The notes: a model not told the origin generated them from the sequence alone. A DNA stretch of 64,000 bases from Mycobacterium sp. 852002-51057_SCH5723018 (GCF_001667035.1 NZ_LZIR01000023.1:62001-126000), one strand, 5' to 3'. Positions 26,788 through 35,312 are shown, counted from the first letter of the stretch. A program made the numbers and translations.

Positions 26788-27753
26788 GTGACGGTGACGA
26801 AGACCGACGCCGTGCTGCGGATCGGCGGGCTGGAACCTACATTTGCCGACGAGCTGGCCGCGCGTTACGAAATCCCTGCGCTTCCCGACGGTGCCCAGCG
26901 CGCCCGCTTTCTTGCCGAGCACGCTGCCGACATTCGCGTGGTGGTGACCTCGGGCCACCCGGGCGTCGACTCCGAAACCATGACGGCACTGCCCAACCTG
27001 GAGGCGATCGTCAACAGCGGGGCCGGGGTGGATGCGATCGACCTCGAGGCGGCGAAGCGCCGCGGTATCGGCGTGAGCAACACCCCGGACGTCCTGTCGG
27101 ACACCGTTGCCGACACCGCCCTGGGTCTGATCCTGATGACGCTGCGCCGCTTCGGCGCCGCCGACCGCTACGTGCGTGACGGTCGGTGGGCCCGCGACGG
27201 ACAGTTTCCTTACGCCAGGGACGTCAGCGGCCTCCAGGTAGGGATCCTCGGCCTGGGCCGCATCGGTTCGGCCATCGCCACCAGGCTGCTCGGATTCGAC
27301 TGTGCCATCGCGTATCACAACCGTCACCGCATCGACGGGTCGCCATACCGCTATGCGGAATCACCGGTGGAGTTGGCCGAGTCGGTCGACGTGCTGGTGG
27401 TCGCGACGACGGGTGACCACGGCACTCGCAAGCTGGTCGACCGCGCCGTCCTCGAGGCGTTGGGCCCCGACGGTTACCTGATCAACATTGCCCGAGGCAG
27501 CGTCGTGGACGAGGACGCTCTGGTGGAATCGCTGGCGGTCGGCGCGCTGGCCGGAGCAGGGCTCGATGTCTTCGTCAACGAGCCGAACGTGCCCGCCGAG
27601 CTGCTCGACCTGGACAACGTGGTGCTGTTTCCGCACATTGGCAGCGCGACGGCCAGGACTCGCCGCGCGATGGCGCTGCTGGCGATCCGCAACCTCGAGA
27701 GTTTCCTCGACAACGGTGAGTTGGTAACGCCCGTACTTCGACCGCGTAGCTGA
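26788..27753 (+). CDS. D-isomer-specific 2-hydroxyacid dehydrogenase
   Basis: A 321-residue protein with the formate/glycerate dehydrogenase two-domain fold. The NAD-binding motif is GILGLGRIGSAIA. The catalytic Arg lies in NIARGSVVDEDAL, the Glu in VFVNEPNVP and the His in LFPHIGSAT, so the active site is complete. Members reduce 2-oxo acids such as glyoxylate or hydroxypyruvate. The GTG at 26788 is chosen since homology starts there, with AGGA about 12 nt upstream. The divergent neighbour is an F420 oxidoreductase. Confidence 0.93.
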   Translation: MTVTKTDAVLRIGGLEPTFADELAARYEIPALPDGAQRARFLAEHAADIRVVVTSGHPGVDSETMTALPNLEAIVNSGAGVDAIDLEAAKRRGIGVSNTPDVLSDTVADTALGLILMTLRRFGAADRYVRDGRWARDGQFPYARDVSGLQVGILGLGRIGSAIATRLLGFDCAIAYHNRHRIDGSPYRYAESPVELAESVDVLVVATTGDHGTRKLVDRAVLEALGPDGYLINIARGSVVDEDALVESLAVGALAGAGLDVFVNEPNVPAELLDLDNVVLFPHIGSATARTRRAMALLAIRNLESFLDNGELVTPVLRPRS

Positions 27754-27869
27754 CAAACCGGTGCGGGTCCTGCTGGCCGGTACACCCTTGCGTAACTCGC
27801 TATTGAACTCTTGTTGACCAACCCGATATATCCCTATGGCCGAACTGGCGCCGGCAGTAGGCTCAGTAA

Positions 27870-27907
27870 GTCACCCAGTGTCGCCTCGCCGGGAGGGGAC
27901 AGGTGAC
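27870..27907 (+). promoter_or_regulatory. Structured 5' leader hairpin upstream of the Gly-rich ORF
   Basis: GTCACC (27870-27875) pairs with GGTGAC (27902-27907). Inside it TGTCGCCTC (27879-27887) pairs with GAGGGGACA (27893-27901) with one mismatch and a 5-nt loop. This long hairpin ends about 20 nt before the ATG at 27928. It could be a leader control element or a terminator of the upstream gene. Confidence 0.5.
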
Positions 27908-27927
27908 CGATCCCCTTAGGAGAACCC

Positions 27928-28056
27928 ATGTCGATGAATGGTGGCGGTGCTGGCGGCGGTCGGTTGTCCGGCGGCGGCGCGGGCGGCGGCAAAGAGGTGG
28001 GCGGCGGGGCCGGCGGCGGCCGCGCAGTCGGCGGCGGCGGGGCCGGCGGCCGCTGA
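27928..28056 (+). CDS. Gly-rich decapeptide-repeat small protein (42 residues)
   Basis: TTAGGAGAACCC directly precedes the ATG. The 42 residues are built from four tandem decapeptides of the form GGGAGGG followed by Arg or Lys and two variable residues (RLS, KEV, RAV), the last copy shortened to GGGGAGGR. Twenty-four residues are Gly, and charged residues are mainly Arg/Lys. This resembles RGG-type RNA-binding tails, but no named family is recognised. A hairpin leader lies upstream and a terminator-like hairpin downstream, so it looks like a free-standing transcription unit. Low-complexity GC-rich DNA can mimic such an ORF; the good ribosome binding site and regular repeat argue for a real gene. 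Confidence 0.65.
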   Translation: MSMNGGGAGGGRLSGGGAGGGKEVGGGAGGGRAVGGGGAGGR

Positions 28057-28076
28057 CCTGGCTGCCAGCCATCAGA

Positions 28077-28104
28077 TGAGCCCTGTCAAGCAGTAACGGG
28101 CTCA
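28077..28104 (+). terminator. Terminator-like hairpin after the Gly-rich ORF
   Basis: TGAGCCC (28077-28083) and GGGCTCA (28098-28104) form a perfect 7-bp stem with a 14-nt loop, 20 nt downstream of the small ORF's stop. There is no U-tract. Confidence 0.5.
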
Positions 28105-28136
28105 CGCCATCGTGGCCGTGAAGGCTGCTGTGGCAG

Positions 28137-28169
28137 GGGCATTGAAAGGGCGTTGAAAGGGCATTGAAA
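28137..28169. repeat. Three 11-bp direct repeats GGGCRTTGAAA
   Basis: GGGCATTGAAA, GGGCGTTGAAA and GGGCATTGAAA lie head to tail without spacer, one base change in the middle copy. The 11-bp period is one helical turn. The array is non-coding, between the small Gly-rich ORF and the 3' end of the GNAT gene. Confidence 0.75.
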
Positions 28170-28191
28170 CGTTGGAGCGCGTCCGGCCGGA

Positions 28192-28731
28192 TCAGATGAT
28201 CTGGCCGGGCGGCCCATCCTCGACCGCACCGAGCAGGTCGAGTTGCATCCACGCGACGTCGTGCCAGCGGTCGTGCTTCCATTCGACGCGGCGGTATAGG
28301 CCGGCATCGGAGAATCCGAAGGATCGATGGAATTCGTTGCTCGCCTCGTTGGGCTGGGTGATGCCGGCGAACGCTTGGCGGTAGCCGCGCTCGGTGAGCC
28401 GGCGCAGTAGCTGCGAGTAAAGCTTGCGGCCGCAACCGGCGCGCTGATGGCCGACGTGGACGTAGATTCCGGTCTCGGTCGACCACTGGTACGAAGCCAG
28501 GCGAATCAATGTGTGCCCATAGGCGAAACCGATGATCCGGCCATCGAGCTCCGAAACGAGCCATTCGTGGACTTCGCGGGCCGCGGCGATGCGTGCGGCC
28601 ATCTCGCCCACGGTCGGAACTTCGATCTCCCAACTGATCGCCGTGTCCTCGACATAGGGACGGTAAATCGCCACGCACGCGGCCGCGTCGTCCGTCGAGG
28701 CCGCACGCACACGACCGGTGTTCGCTTGCAT
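28192..28731 (-). CDS. GNAT N-acetyltransferase (phosphinothricin acetyltransferase-like)
   Basis: A 179-residue protein with the layout of PAT/MddA-type acetyltransferases: IYRPYVEDTAISWEIEVPT at the N-terminus, STETGIYVH as the central strand, the acetyl-CoA loop HQRAGCGRKLYSQLL, and AGITQPNEASNEFHRSFGF near the C-terminus. These cytosolic enzymes acetylate phosphinothricin, methionine sulfone or sulfoximine, or related amines. The ATG at 28731 is preferred over an upstream one because homology starts there. The preferred substrate cannot be told. Confidence 0.88.
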   Translation of the reverse strand: MQANTGRVRAASTDDAAACVAIYRPYVEDTAISWEIEVPTVGEMAARIAAAREVHEWLVSELDGRIIGFAYGHTLIRLASYQWSTETGIYVHVGHQRAGCGRKLYSQLLRRLTERGYRQAFAGITQPNEASNEFHRSFGFSDAGLYRRVEWKHDRWHDVAWMQLDLLGAVEDGPPGQII

Positions 28732-28791
28732 GCCAGCAGTCTTCCAGTCGGTGACCTGAGATCGGGCCTGAGTGCGCGATGATTGTGGCAT

Positions 28792-29709
28792 TCAGCCCGA
28801 TCTGAAGGCGCCGTTCATCCGCCGTTTGAACGCGTCATCGAAACGCCGGTAGGTCGCGCGCAGCTGATTTCCGGGCCAATCCGCCGGGATGAGCGCGTCC
28901 GGGAGCAACGGATCAAGCTGAAGGTGGCGAACGACCGCGATGGACAACGCGAACTGAAAGCTGAAGGCAGCGCCGCTGTCAGCCCGTCGTCCGGTCGTGT
29001 CGAGCTCGGAATGCATGGCGGCGAGGAGACGGTTCGCGTCGTCTGCCCATTCATCCAGGGAGAACAGCGATCTCACGGTGTCCTCGGCGATGTCGGTGGC
29101 GGCGCCGTGGAAGTGAACACACTGGCGGTCCAGGACCGCCCTCATCGTCGGAAGTCGTTGTGGGTCAAGGTTATCGGGGCGTATCCAGATACCCTCGCGA
29201 AGCTCGGCCAAGTGCAGCGCCGTTGCGGCTTTGCGCAAGTCGAGGCGGTCGGCCGCCGATCGCCGTTCCGCCGACACGACCGCCAGTTCCCACGTCCCAT
29301 CCCATTCGCGCGTGGCCACATCCGGGATGCGCGACGCCTCGTCGACGCGCTGGCGCCTTTCCAGCAAGTGGCCCGCCAGCGCGTAGGTGCCGCCGTCGCT
29401 GGTCAGTTCGCCGTTGGAGGCCATGCGCCACAGGCACGTGCGGGCGGCACCTCCGCTGATGCCGAACAGCGACGCCACCGCAACGAGCTCGGCAACCGCG
29501 AGCTGGGGTCGGTCGGCGCCCAGTAGCGCGCTCGCCAGGACCGATCGCGCGCTCAGCGGGCGGTCGCCGATGAGGTCTGCCACCTGGCCTCGGGCTGGGG
29601 GCCGTTGTTGTCGTGATCGGGACGCTGGGGACACGGTTGTATCTTCGCCGATCGGCACCGGGCCCATGGCGGCAACACGCACATCCATATCACAAACCGA
29701 TTGACGCAT
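28792..29709 (-). CDS. PaaX family transcriptional regulator
   Basis: A protein of about 305 residues. The PaaX N-terminal winged HTH is seen in SARSVLASALLG through VASLFGISGGAARTCLWRMASNGEL, cited by ends. It is followed by the YALAGHLLERRQRVDEASR linker and the C-terminal PaaX domain. PaaX represses phenylacetyl-CoA catabolism genes in other bacteria. The start is uncertain: ATGs at 29709, 29688 and 29667 are all in frame. The 29709 ATG abuts a dyad shared with the divergent Rieske gene. Control of the Rieske-crotonase-dehydrogenase operon is likely. Confidence 0.82.
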   Translation of the reverse strand: MRQSVCDMDVRVAAMGPVPIGEDTTVSPASRSRQQRPPARGQVADLIGDRPLSARSVLASALLGADRPQLAVAELVAVASLFGISGGAARTCLWRMASNGELTSDGGTYALAGHLLERRQRVDEASRIPDVATREWDGTWELAVVSAERRSAADRLDLRKAATALHLAELREGIWIRPDNLDPQRLPTMRAVLDRQCVHFHGAATDIAEDTVRSLFSLDEWADDANRLLAAMHSELDTTGRRADSGAAFSFQFALSIAVVRHLQLDPLLPDALIPADWPGNQLRATYRRFDDAFKRRMNGAFRSG

Positions 29710-29725
29710 GACACATGAAGTGTGA
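29709..29725. promoter_or_regulatory. Dyad between PaaX-family regulator and Rieske operon
   Basis: TGACAC, a 5-nt spacer ATGAA, then GTGTGA form an inverted repeat with one mismatch, 12 nt upstream of the Rieske ATG. TGATAC inside it could be a -10 element, so binding would block RNA polymerase. Confidence 0.5.
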
Positions 29726-29737
29726 TACTCCCACAGT

Positions 29738-30949
29738 ATGGGCACTCCGACAAGACCGCTGATTGCCGAGGACGTCGACATCGTCCGGCGCATCCTTTCC
29801 CATATCGAGGCGGGTACGACCGACGAAGGGCAAGCGTGGCGCGAACCGGTCCAGAACTATGTCGACCCAAGCCGATTCGCCGACGAGCTGCGGGTGCTGC
29901 GCGCATTCCCGAGCGGGTACCTACCGTCGGCGGCCATCCCCCACCGGGGCGACCATGTCGAACGCGCCACCTGTGGGGTGCCGCTGTTCGCGGTGCGTGG
30001 TCGCGACGGCCGGGCACGCGTATTCCGCAACGCTTGCCGGCACCGCGGTCTGGCCCTCGTCGAGGGCGCGGGTTGCTCACACGCGCTCGTGTGCCGCTAC
30101 CACGGTTGGACGTATGGGCTGGACGGGTCGCTCTCACACGTCCCGCACGCCGAGGCCTTCCCCGACCTCGACGCGTCCGCCCGAGGTTTGGTGGAGGTCG
30201 AAAGCCGTGAGGTGGACGGCCTGATCGTCATCGGCCCGCTCGATCCGGCCGCAACCGGTTCGTGGCGGCGCCACGTGGATGCCGCGATGGCGCAGCTCTC
30301 CGACGGCAGCCCCTGGCGCGACAAGCTTTTGCCGGCCGAGAAGCTGCTGCTCGTGGAAGCCATTGCCCGCCCCATGAATTGGAAGATCCTCGTCGAGCAG
30401 TTCCTAGAGGGCTATCACATCCGGTCGACTCACAAAGACACGTTCTTCCCGCTCCAATATGACGACCTCAACATCGTGGAAGCATTCGGACCCAATAGCC
30501 GGATTGCCTTCCCCTACCGCAATATTGAGAGTCTACGCAACCGTCCCGAATCGACGTGGACCGCTGACCGGCGGGTGACCTATGTATATCACTTGTTCCC
30601 CAACGTGATGGTCGCGACGTTCCCCGATCAGGTCCTGCTGGTGGTGATCGACCCCGTCGACATCGCGAGCTCCATGGTGACCATCTATTCCATGACTACT
30701 CCGGAGGTCGCGCAGAGCGTGTCGGCCAAGGGCGCGGACAAGGCTGCCAACGGCGCGCGCAGTCTGCTCGACGCGGGCGCGTTGGAGGACAACGAAATGT
30801 CGGAAGGCGTGCAGCGCGGTCTGTTCGCCGGCGCAAACACCTTCCTGGAGTTCGGCCGTCATGAAAGTGCGATCGGTCGCTTTCACGCCGCGCTCGACGA
30901 GCGCCTGGCCCTCGTCGAGGCACCGACGGGTTCCGCCAGTGTCGGATGA
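29738..30949 (+). CDS. Rieske non-heme iron oxygenase, alpha subunit
   Basis: The 403-residue protein binds a Rieske 2Fe-2S cluster through CRHRG (Cys100, His102) and CRYHGW (Cys119, His122). The mononuclear iron motif is in NWKILVEQFLEGYHIRSTH (His227, His232). This is the catalytic subunit of a ring-hydroxylating or demethylating oxygenase; no ferredoxin or reductase is encoded here, and no beta subunit, so it is of the alpha-only type. It heads an operon with a crotonase (11-nt overlap) and an acyl-CoA dehydrogenase, and is divergent from a PaaX-type regulator. The substrate is probably an aromatic or steroid-like CoA-linked compound (inference). Confidence 0.92.
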   Translation: MGTPTRPLIAEDVDIVRRILSHIEAGTTDEGQAWREPVQNYVDPSRFADELRVLRAFPSGYLPSAAIPHRGDHVERATCGVPLFAVRGRDGRARVFRNACRHRGLALVEGAGCSHALVCRYHGWTYGLDGSLSHVPHAEAFPDLDASARGLVEVESREVDGLIVIGPLDPAATGSWRRHVDAAMAQLSDGSPWRDKLLPAEKLLLVEAIARPMNWKILVEQFLEGYHIRSTHKDTFFPLQYDDLNIVEAFGPNSRIAFPYRNIESLRNRPESTWTADRRVTYVYHLFPNVMVATFPDQVLLVVIDPVDIASSMVTIYSMTTPEVAQSVSAKGADKAANGARSLLDAGALEDNEMSEGVQRGLFAGANTFLEFGRHESAIGRFHAALDERLALVEAPTGSASVG

Positions 30950-31838
30950 TGTAATCCTGTACGCAAAGTCCGGGTCGGTCGTCACGATCACGCTGAACCG
31001 GCCCGAGCAGCTCAACACAATTCGTCCAGAGCTTGTTCTTGGGCTGGACAACGCGTTGCGCCAAGCCAACCTGGACGGCGACGTCAAGGTGATCGTCTTG
31101 GAGGGCGCCGGCGACAGCTTCTGCGCCGGAGCCGACTTCTCCGCCGGGCTGGAACACTTCGTTTCTTTCCGCGAAAGCGGTTACGACCCCGGCATGGACA
31201 TGTTCGCGGCCACCAACTCCTACTTGAGCGCCTTCCCGCGATTCATGGGATTATGGCGCGGGCTCAAACCGACCATCGCCAAGGTGCATGGCTACTGCCT
31301 CGGTGCGGGTTCGGATCTCGCGCTGTGTGCCGACCTGGTGATCGCCTCCGACGACGCGAGGTTCGGCACGCCGTACGCGCGGGTGTGGGGATGCCACATG
31401 ACCGGGATGTGGGTGTATCGACTCGGACTGGCCAAGGCCAAGTACTACGCGTTGACCGGCGAGTCGCTCAGCGGCAAGCAAGCCGCCGAAGCCGACCTGA
31501 TCAATTTCTCCTGCCCGCTCGAGGAGCTCGACGAGCGCGTCGCCGCCCTGGCCGAAAAGCTGGCCACGATCCCGCTGACTCAGCTCGCGGCGATGAAGCT
31601 CATCGTCAATCAGGCCTACGACAACATGGGGCTGCAGAGCACTCAGACCCTTGGTCCTATCCTTGACGGAATCATGCGTAACACGCCGGAAGGGCGGGCG
31701 TTCGTGCGCCTGGCTGCCGAGGAGGGCGTCCCGCGGGCGGTCGCCGAACGCGACGCGCCGTTCGGTGACTACAGCCAGGCGGGCCCGGAGGCCAAGCCGC
31801 GCAAACGTAGTGAGCTCGCAAGCAGGGGAAGCCTCTAG
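30939..31838 (+). CDS. Enoyl-CoA hydratase/isomerase family protein
   Basis: A 299-residue crotonase. It shows ITLNRPEQLNTIRPEL, the oxyanion-hole segment DSFCAGADFSAG and HGYCLGAGSDLALCADLVIASDDARFGTP, cited by ends. The GTG at 30939 overlaps the oxygenase stop, giving an 11-nt overlap and coupling. One typical catalytic Glu position is replaced in the family-wide way seen in non-hydratase members, so hydration, isomerisation or ring cleavage are all possible. It lies between a Rieske oxygenase and an acyl-CoA dehydrogenase and probably acts in the same catabolic pathway. Confidence 0.9.
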   Translation: MSDDVILYAKSGSVVTITLNRPEQLNTIRPELVLGLDNALRQANLDGDVKVIVLEGAGDSFCAGADFSAGLEHFVSFRESGYDPGMDMFAATNSYLSAFPRFMGLWRGLKPTIAKVHGYCLGAGSDLALCADLVIASDDARFGTPYARVWGCHMTGMWVYRLGLAKAKYYALTGESLSGKQAAEADLINFSCPLEELDERVAALAEKLATIPLTQLAAMKLIVNQAYDNMGLQSTQTLGPILDGIMRNTPEGRAFVRLAAEEGVPRAVAERDAPFGDYSQAGPEAKPRKRSELASRGSL

Positions 31839-31881
31839 ACAGTCAAGATAATCCGACCGCCGTGGCAGAACGGAGACCAAC

Positions 31882-33165
31882 GTGGCGTGGGACTTCTCGA
31901 CCGATCCGGATTTCCAGGAAAAGCTCGACTGGGTCGAGGCGTTCTGCCGGGAGGAAATCGAGCCGCTGCAGTTTGTCTTTCCCCACGCGATCCGCTCGCC
32001 CGATCCGACCGTCAAGGCCTACGTCCGCGGCCTGCAGCAACAGATCAAGGACCAGGGGCTGTGGGCGATCTTCCTCGATGAGGAACTGGGCGGCCCGGGG
32101 TTCGGCCAGCTCAAGCTGGCGCTCCTGAACGAGGTGATCGGCCGTTACCCGTCGGCGCCGCAAGTGTTCGGCGCGGCCGCCCCCGACACCGGCAACATGG
32201 AGATGCTCGCCGCCTACGGCACCGAGGAGCAAAAGCGGCGCTGGCTGCGGCCCCTGCTCGACCAGGACATGTTCTCGGCCTACTCGATGACCGAGCCGCA
32301 GGGCGGATCGGACCCCAACCTGTTCAAGACCCACGCCGTGCGCGACGGCGACGAGTGGGTCATCAACGGAGAGAAGTGGTTCACGTCGGCGGGCCGCGTG
32401 GCCGACATCCTCTTCGTGATGTGCACGAACGGCATGTTCGTCGTGCCACGCAAGACCCCGGGCGTGGAGATCCAGCCCGAGCCCCGCAACCACAACCACA
32501 TCATCTACCGGGACGTCCGCGTTCCGCTCGACCACCTGCTCGGCCCGGAGGACGGGGCGAAAACCCTGGCCCAACGCCGCCTGGGCGGCGGACGCATCCA
32601 CCACGCCATGCGCACCATCGCCCAATGCAAGCTCGCCTTCGACATGATGTGCGAGCGGGCGCTGTCGCGAGAATCGCACGGCAAAACCATCGCCGAGCAC
32701 CAGATGGTGCAGGAGAAGATCGCCGATTCGTACGCCGCGATCCGCATGCTGCGGCTGCTGGTGCTCGAAACCGCGTGGAAAATCGACAATTCCAGCACCA
32801 AGGACGCCCGTACCGAGATCGCGACCGTCAAGTTCACGATGGCCAAGGTGCTGCGCGAGGTGTCGTTTCACGCCCTGCACATTCTTGGGTCACTCGGCAC
32901 GACGGACCTCACCCCGCTGCAGGCGATGTATGCGGGTGCGCCGACGATGGGCCTCGCCGACGGCGCCGACGAGGTGCACAAGGCCACCGTGGCCCGCCGC
33001 GTGCTACGCGACTACCGGCCGCAGGAGCACCCCTACTGGCCGACGGAGTACATCCCCGCCAAGCGCGAGGCGGCGTGGGCGAAATTCGAGCCGAAGTTCC
33101 AAGCCGATCCGAACCTGCGCGCCTCGGCAGAGGCCTACAAGAAGTATTTCGCCAACCGCCGCTGA
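31882..33165 (+). CDS. Acyl-CoA dehydrogenase (ACAD10/11-like)
   Basis: The 427-residue protein has the three-domain acyl-CoA dehydrogenase fold: YSMTEPQGGSDPNLF (FAD and substrate), INGEKWFTSAGRVADI, and GADEVHKATVARRVLRDY near the C-terminus. The long N-terminal segment and the HK motif are typical of the ACAD10/11-like branch. GTG start at 31882. It is the third gene of the Rieske operon after a 43-nt gap. It should introduce a double bond into a CoA thioester whose product feeds the crotonase. Electron acceptor expected: ETF. Confidence 0.92.
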   Translation: MAWDFSTDPDFQEKLDWVEAFCREEIEPLQFVFPHAIRSPDPTVKAYVRGLQQQIKDQGLWAIFLDEELGGPGFGQLKLALLNEVIGRYPSAPQVFGAAAPDTGNMEMLAAYGTEEQKRRWLRPLLDQDMFSAYSMTEPQGGSDPNLFKTHAVRDGDEWVINGEKWFTSAGRVADILFVMCTNGMFVVPRKTPGVEIQPEPRNHNHIIYRDVRVPLDHLLGPEDGAKTLAQRRLGGGRIHHAMRTIAQCKLAFDMMCERALSRESHGKTIAEHQMVQEKIADSYAAIRMLRLLVLETAWKIDNSSTKDARTEIATVKFTMAKVLREVSFHALHILGSLGTTDLTPLQAMYAGAPTMGLADGADEVHKATVARRVLRDYRPQEHPYWPTEYIPAKREAAWAKFEPKFQADPNLRASAEAYKKYFANRR

Positions 33166-33244
33166 TCCGCTCGATGCGCCACATTCGTTTTGGCGATTGG
33201 ATTTTGAACATGCACCCAGCTGTGTCCGAAGCGAGACGCCGAAC

Positions 33245-33273
33245 GTGTTATCGCCCCGGGCACAACTGGGTAT
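33245..33273 (+). promoter_or_regulatory. Candidate SigF-type promoter upstream of the RsbW-like gene
   Basis: GTGTT (33245-33249) and GGGTAT (33268-33273) resemble the mycobacterial SigF consensus GTTT-N15-17-GGGTAT, with an 18-nt spacer. The -10 ends 9 nt before the ATG at 33283, so the transcript would be leaderless or nearly so. Confidence 0.4.
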
Positions 33274-33282
33274 GCCGCCTTC

Positions 33283-33729
33283 ATGATTGCCGAAGCGCCT
33301 GCGGCCACCAACCCCCTTCAGTTGACCTGCGCCGGTGTCGCCGACGCCGCGACCGCGACGGAGTTACGCCGTGTCCTGCAGCGGTGGCTGCAAGAGGTGA
33401 CCGAAGCGCCGGCTGACATTCGCGATGACATCGTCTTGGGCGTCAACGAAGCGCTGGCCAATTGCGTCGAGCACGCCTACCGCGCCCACCGCATGGTCGG
33501 CACCATGAGACTTCACGCCAGCCACGATCCCGCCGCCCAATCGATCTGCGTGTGCGTCAGCGACCGCGGAACCTGGCACCGCCCGGCGGCGCGCAGGCTC
33601 TGTGAGCCCCGGGCCTCCCGCGGCATCATGTTGATGCACGCGCTCGCCGACCACTGCACCATCAACGCGCGTCCCGACGGCACGACCGTCTGCCTGGACT
33701 ACGCCACCCGCCCCGATCGTCTGGGATGA
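33283..33729 (+). CDS. ATP-binding anti-sigma factor-like protein (RsbW/HATPase_c_2)
   Basis: A 148-residue serine-kinase-type GHKL ATPase. The N box is VNEALANCVEHAY, the G1 box is VSDRGTWHRP and the G2-like box is SRGIMLMHALAD. RsbW proteins bind a sigma factor and phosphorylate an anti-anti-sigma factor; neither partner is encoded nearby, so it is an orphan. A SigF-like promoter immediately upstream suggests feedback within a SigF circuit (inference). It is convergent with the WS/DGAT gene, 4 nt apart. Confidence 0.86.
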   Translation: MIAEAPAATNPLQLTCAGVADAATATELRRVLQRWLQEVTEAPADIRDDIVLGVNEALANCVEHAYRAHRMVGTMRLHASHDPAAQSICVCVSDRGTWHRPAARRLCEPRASRGIMLMHALADHCTINARPDGTTVCLDYATRPDRLG

Positions 33730-33733
33730 CGCG

Positions 33734-35092
33734 TCACACGCCGACCGCGCGCTCCAGATCCTTCAGCGACGTCTCCAGGTGGCCCAGCATCCGCTGCAGG
33801 TGCGGGACGCTGCGACGGCAGCCGACGATTCCGAAGTCGAGGTTGTTGGCGTTGTTGGTCACGGTGATGTTGACCGCTTGGCCCTCGAGTGCGATGGACA
33901 GGGGATAGTTGCCGTCCACGCGCGCGCCGCGCCAATACAGCGGCTCGGATCGGCCGGTCGAGACATTCGAGATGACGATGTTGAATGGCGGCGAGGCGGT
34001 CGAGAGGTAGCCGGGGAGCAATCCGAAGAAAAGCCCGCCGATGTTGAATGCCGACAACGCCAGCTGCTGAACCGGTGGCAGCTGCTGGAAGATTTCCTTG
34101 GTGTCGCGGATCGACGTGCTGATGATCTCGAGCCGCTTCCCCGGGTCGTCGAGGTCGGTCGCCAGGTTGCACAAAAAGGTCCCGACCATGTTGCCGCCGC
34201 CGTCATCGTCGCTCTTGCGGAGATTGACCGGCACCATCGCGGTCAACGGGGCTTCCGGCAGGGCGTTCTGCTCGATCAGGTAGGCGCGCAGCGCCCCGGA
34301 CGACATGGCCAGCACCACGTCGTTGACCGTGACCCCGGCGGCCGATTTGACCGCCTTGATGCGGTCCAAGGACCAGGACTGCGCGGCGACCCGCCGGGCA
34401 CCGCCGATTCGCACGTTGAACATGCTGCGCGGCGCCCGAAACGGGAGGGTCAGTTGTTGTTCGAGCAGCGCGGCTCGCGCCAGCTTCAACGACGACGGCG
34501 CCAACGCGAGCGCCGAGCCCGCGGTGCGGCCGGCCCGCTCGAACAGCGACGGACGTTTCCGTGCCTCGCTGCGTTTGCGTGGGCCGAGGCTCCAGGGAAC
34601 GCGCACCTCGTCATCGTCAGGATCGGACGTGAATGCGCGCTGCATCAACCGCAGCGCCGAGACGCCGTCCATCAGGGAGTGATGGTATTTCGTGTAGACC
34701 GCGTACCGCCCGTCCTCCAGACCCTCGACCAGGTGTGCTTCCCACAACGGGCGGTGTCTGTCCAGCAGGCTGCCGTGCAATCGGGAAGTCAGCTCCAGCA
34801 GGTCACGGACCCGTCCCGGCTCAGGCAGGGCTGAGCGGCGTAGGTGGTAATCGAGTTCGACGTCCTTGTCGAACGACCACGCGACGTTGGTGACGCCGCC
34901 GAAGAACGCCGGGTGCTTGCGGAACGTCGGCTGCACATCCGTGCACTCGAGCATCGCCTGGTAGGACTCGCGGACGAAATGAGGTCCCGCGTCCTCGGGC
35001 GGCTCGAAGAGCTGTAGCGATCCCACGTGCATCGGATGTTCACGTGACTCGCCGATCAGAAACAGTGCATCCGTCGGCGATATCGGTTCCAT
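33734..35092 (-). CDS. WS/DGAT wax ester synthase/diacylglycerol acyltransferase
   Basis: The protein of about 452 residues carries the acyltransferase catalytic motif HHxxxDG as YHHSLMDGVSALRL (His137, His138, Asp142, Gly143). Other family blocks include SPTDALFLIGESREHPMHVG, PLWEAHLVEGL and GGNMVGTFLCNLATDL. It makes triacylglycerol or wax esters from acyl-CoA at the membrane or lipid-droplet surface; mycobacteria have many copies (the Tgs family). The ATG at 35092 with a G-rich site is preferred; one at 35104 is possible. It is divergent from a cyclopropane synthase gene, making a lipid pair. Confidence 0.94.
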   Translation of the reverse strand: MEPISPTDALFLIGESREHPMHVGSLQLFEPPEDAGPHFVRESYQAMLECTDVQPTFRKHPAFFGGVTNVAWSFDKDVELDYHLRRSALPEPGRVRDLLELTSRLHGSLLDRHRPLWEAHLVEGLEDGRYAVYTKYHHSLMDGVSALRLMQRAFTSDPDDDEVRVPWSLGPRKRSEARKRPSLFERAGRTAGSALALAPSSLKLARAALLEQQLTLPFRAPRSMFNVRIGGARRVAAQSWSLDRIKAVKSAAGVTVNDVVLAMSSGALRAYLIEQNALPEAPLTAMVPVNLRKSDDDGGGNMVGTFLCNLATDLDDPGKRLEIISTSIRDTKEIFQQLPPVQQLALSAFNIGGLFFGLLPGYLSTASPPFNIVISNVSTGRSEPLYWRGARVDGNYPLSIALEGQAVNITVTNNANNLDFGIVGCRRSVPHLQRMLGHLETSLKDLERAVGV

Positions 35093-35312
35093 GGTTGCCC
35101 CCATTCCTTGCGGCCGTGCCGTCCGGCCGGCACGTCTTCTATCTCCCTTTAGCCACAGCCGGGGCCCGCTACACGCGAATGAGCGCTCCGAAATTCGGGA
35201 GCGGCCTGGTCGGGGCCGCGGGCCGGCCGGATACACTGGTGGGCCATCAAGTATCGAGCGGCTTCGATCGCACGCCGCTGAACCCATAAAGACCAACGTC
35301 AGAGGTAGTGCC

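Noticed and set aside
27870..27907. Glycine or other riboswitch upstream of the Gly-rich ORF
   Set aside because: It is a single hairpin with one mismatch and no conserved aptamer core that I recognise.
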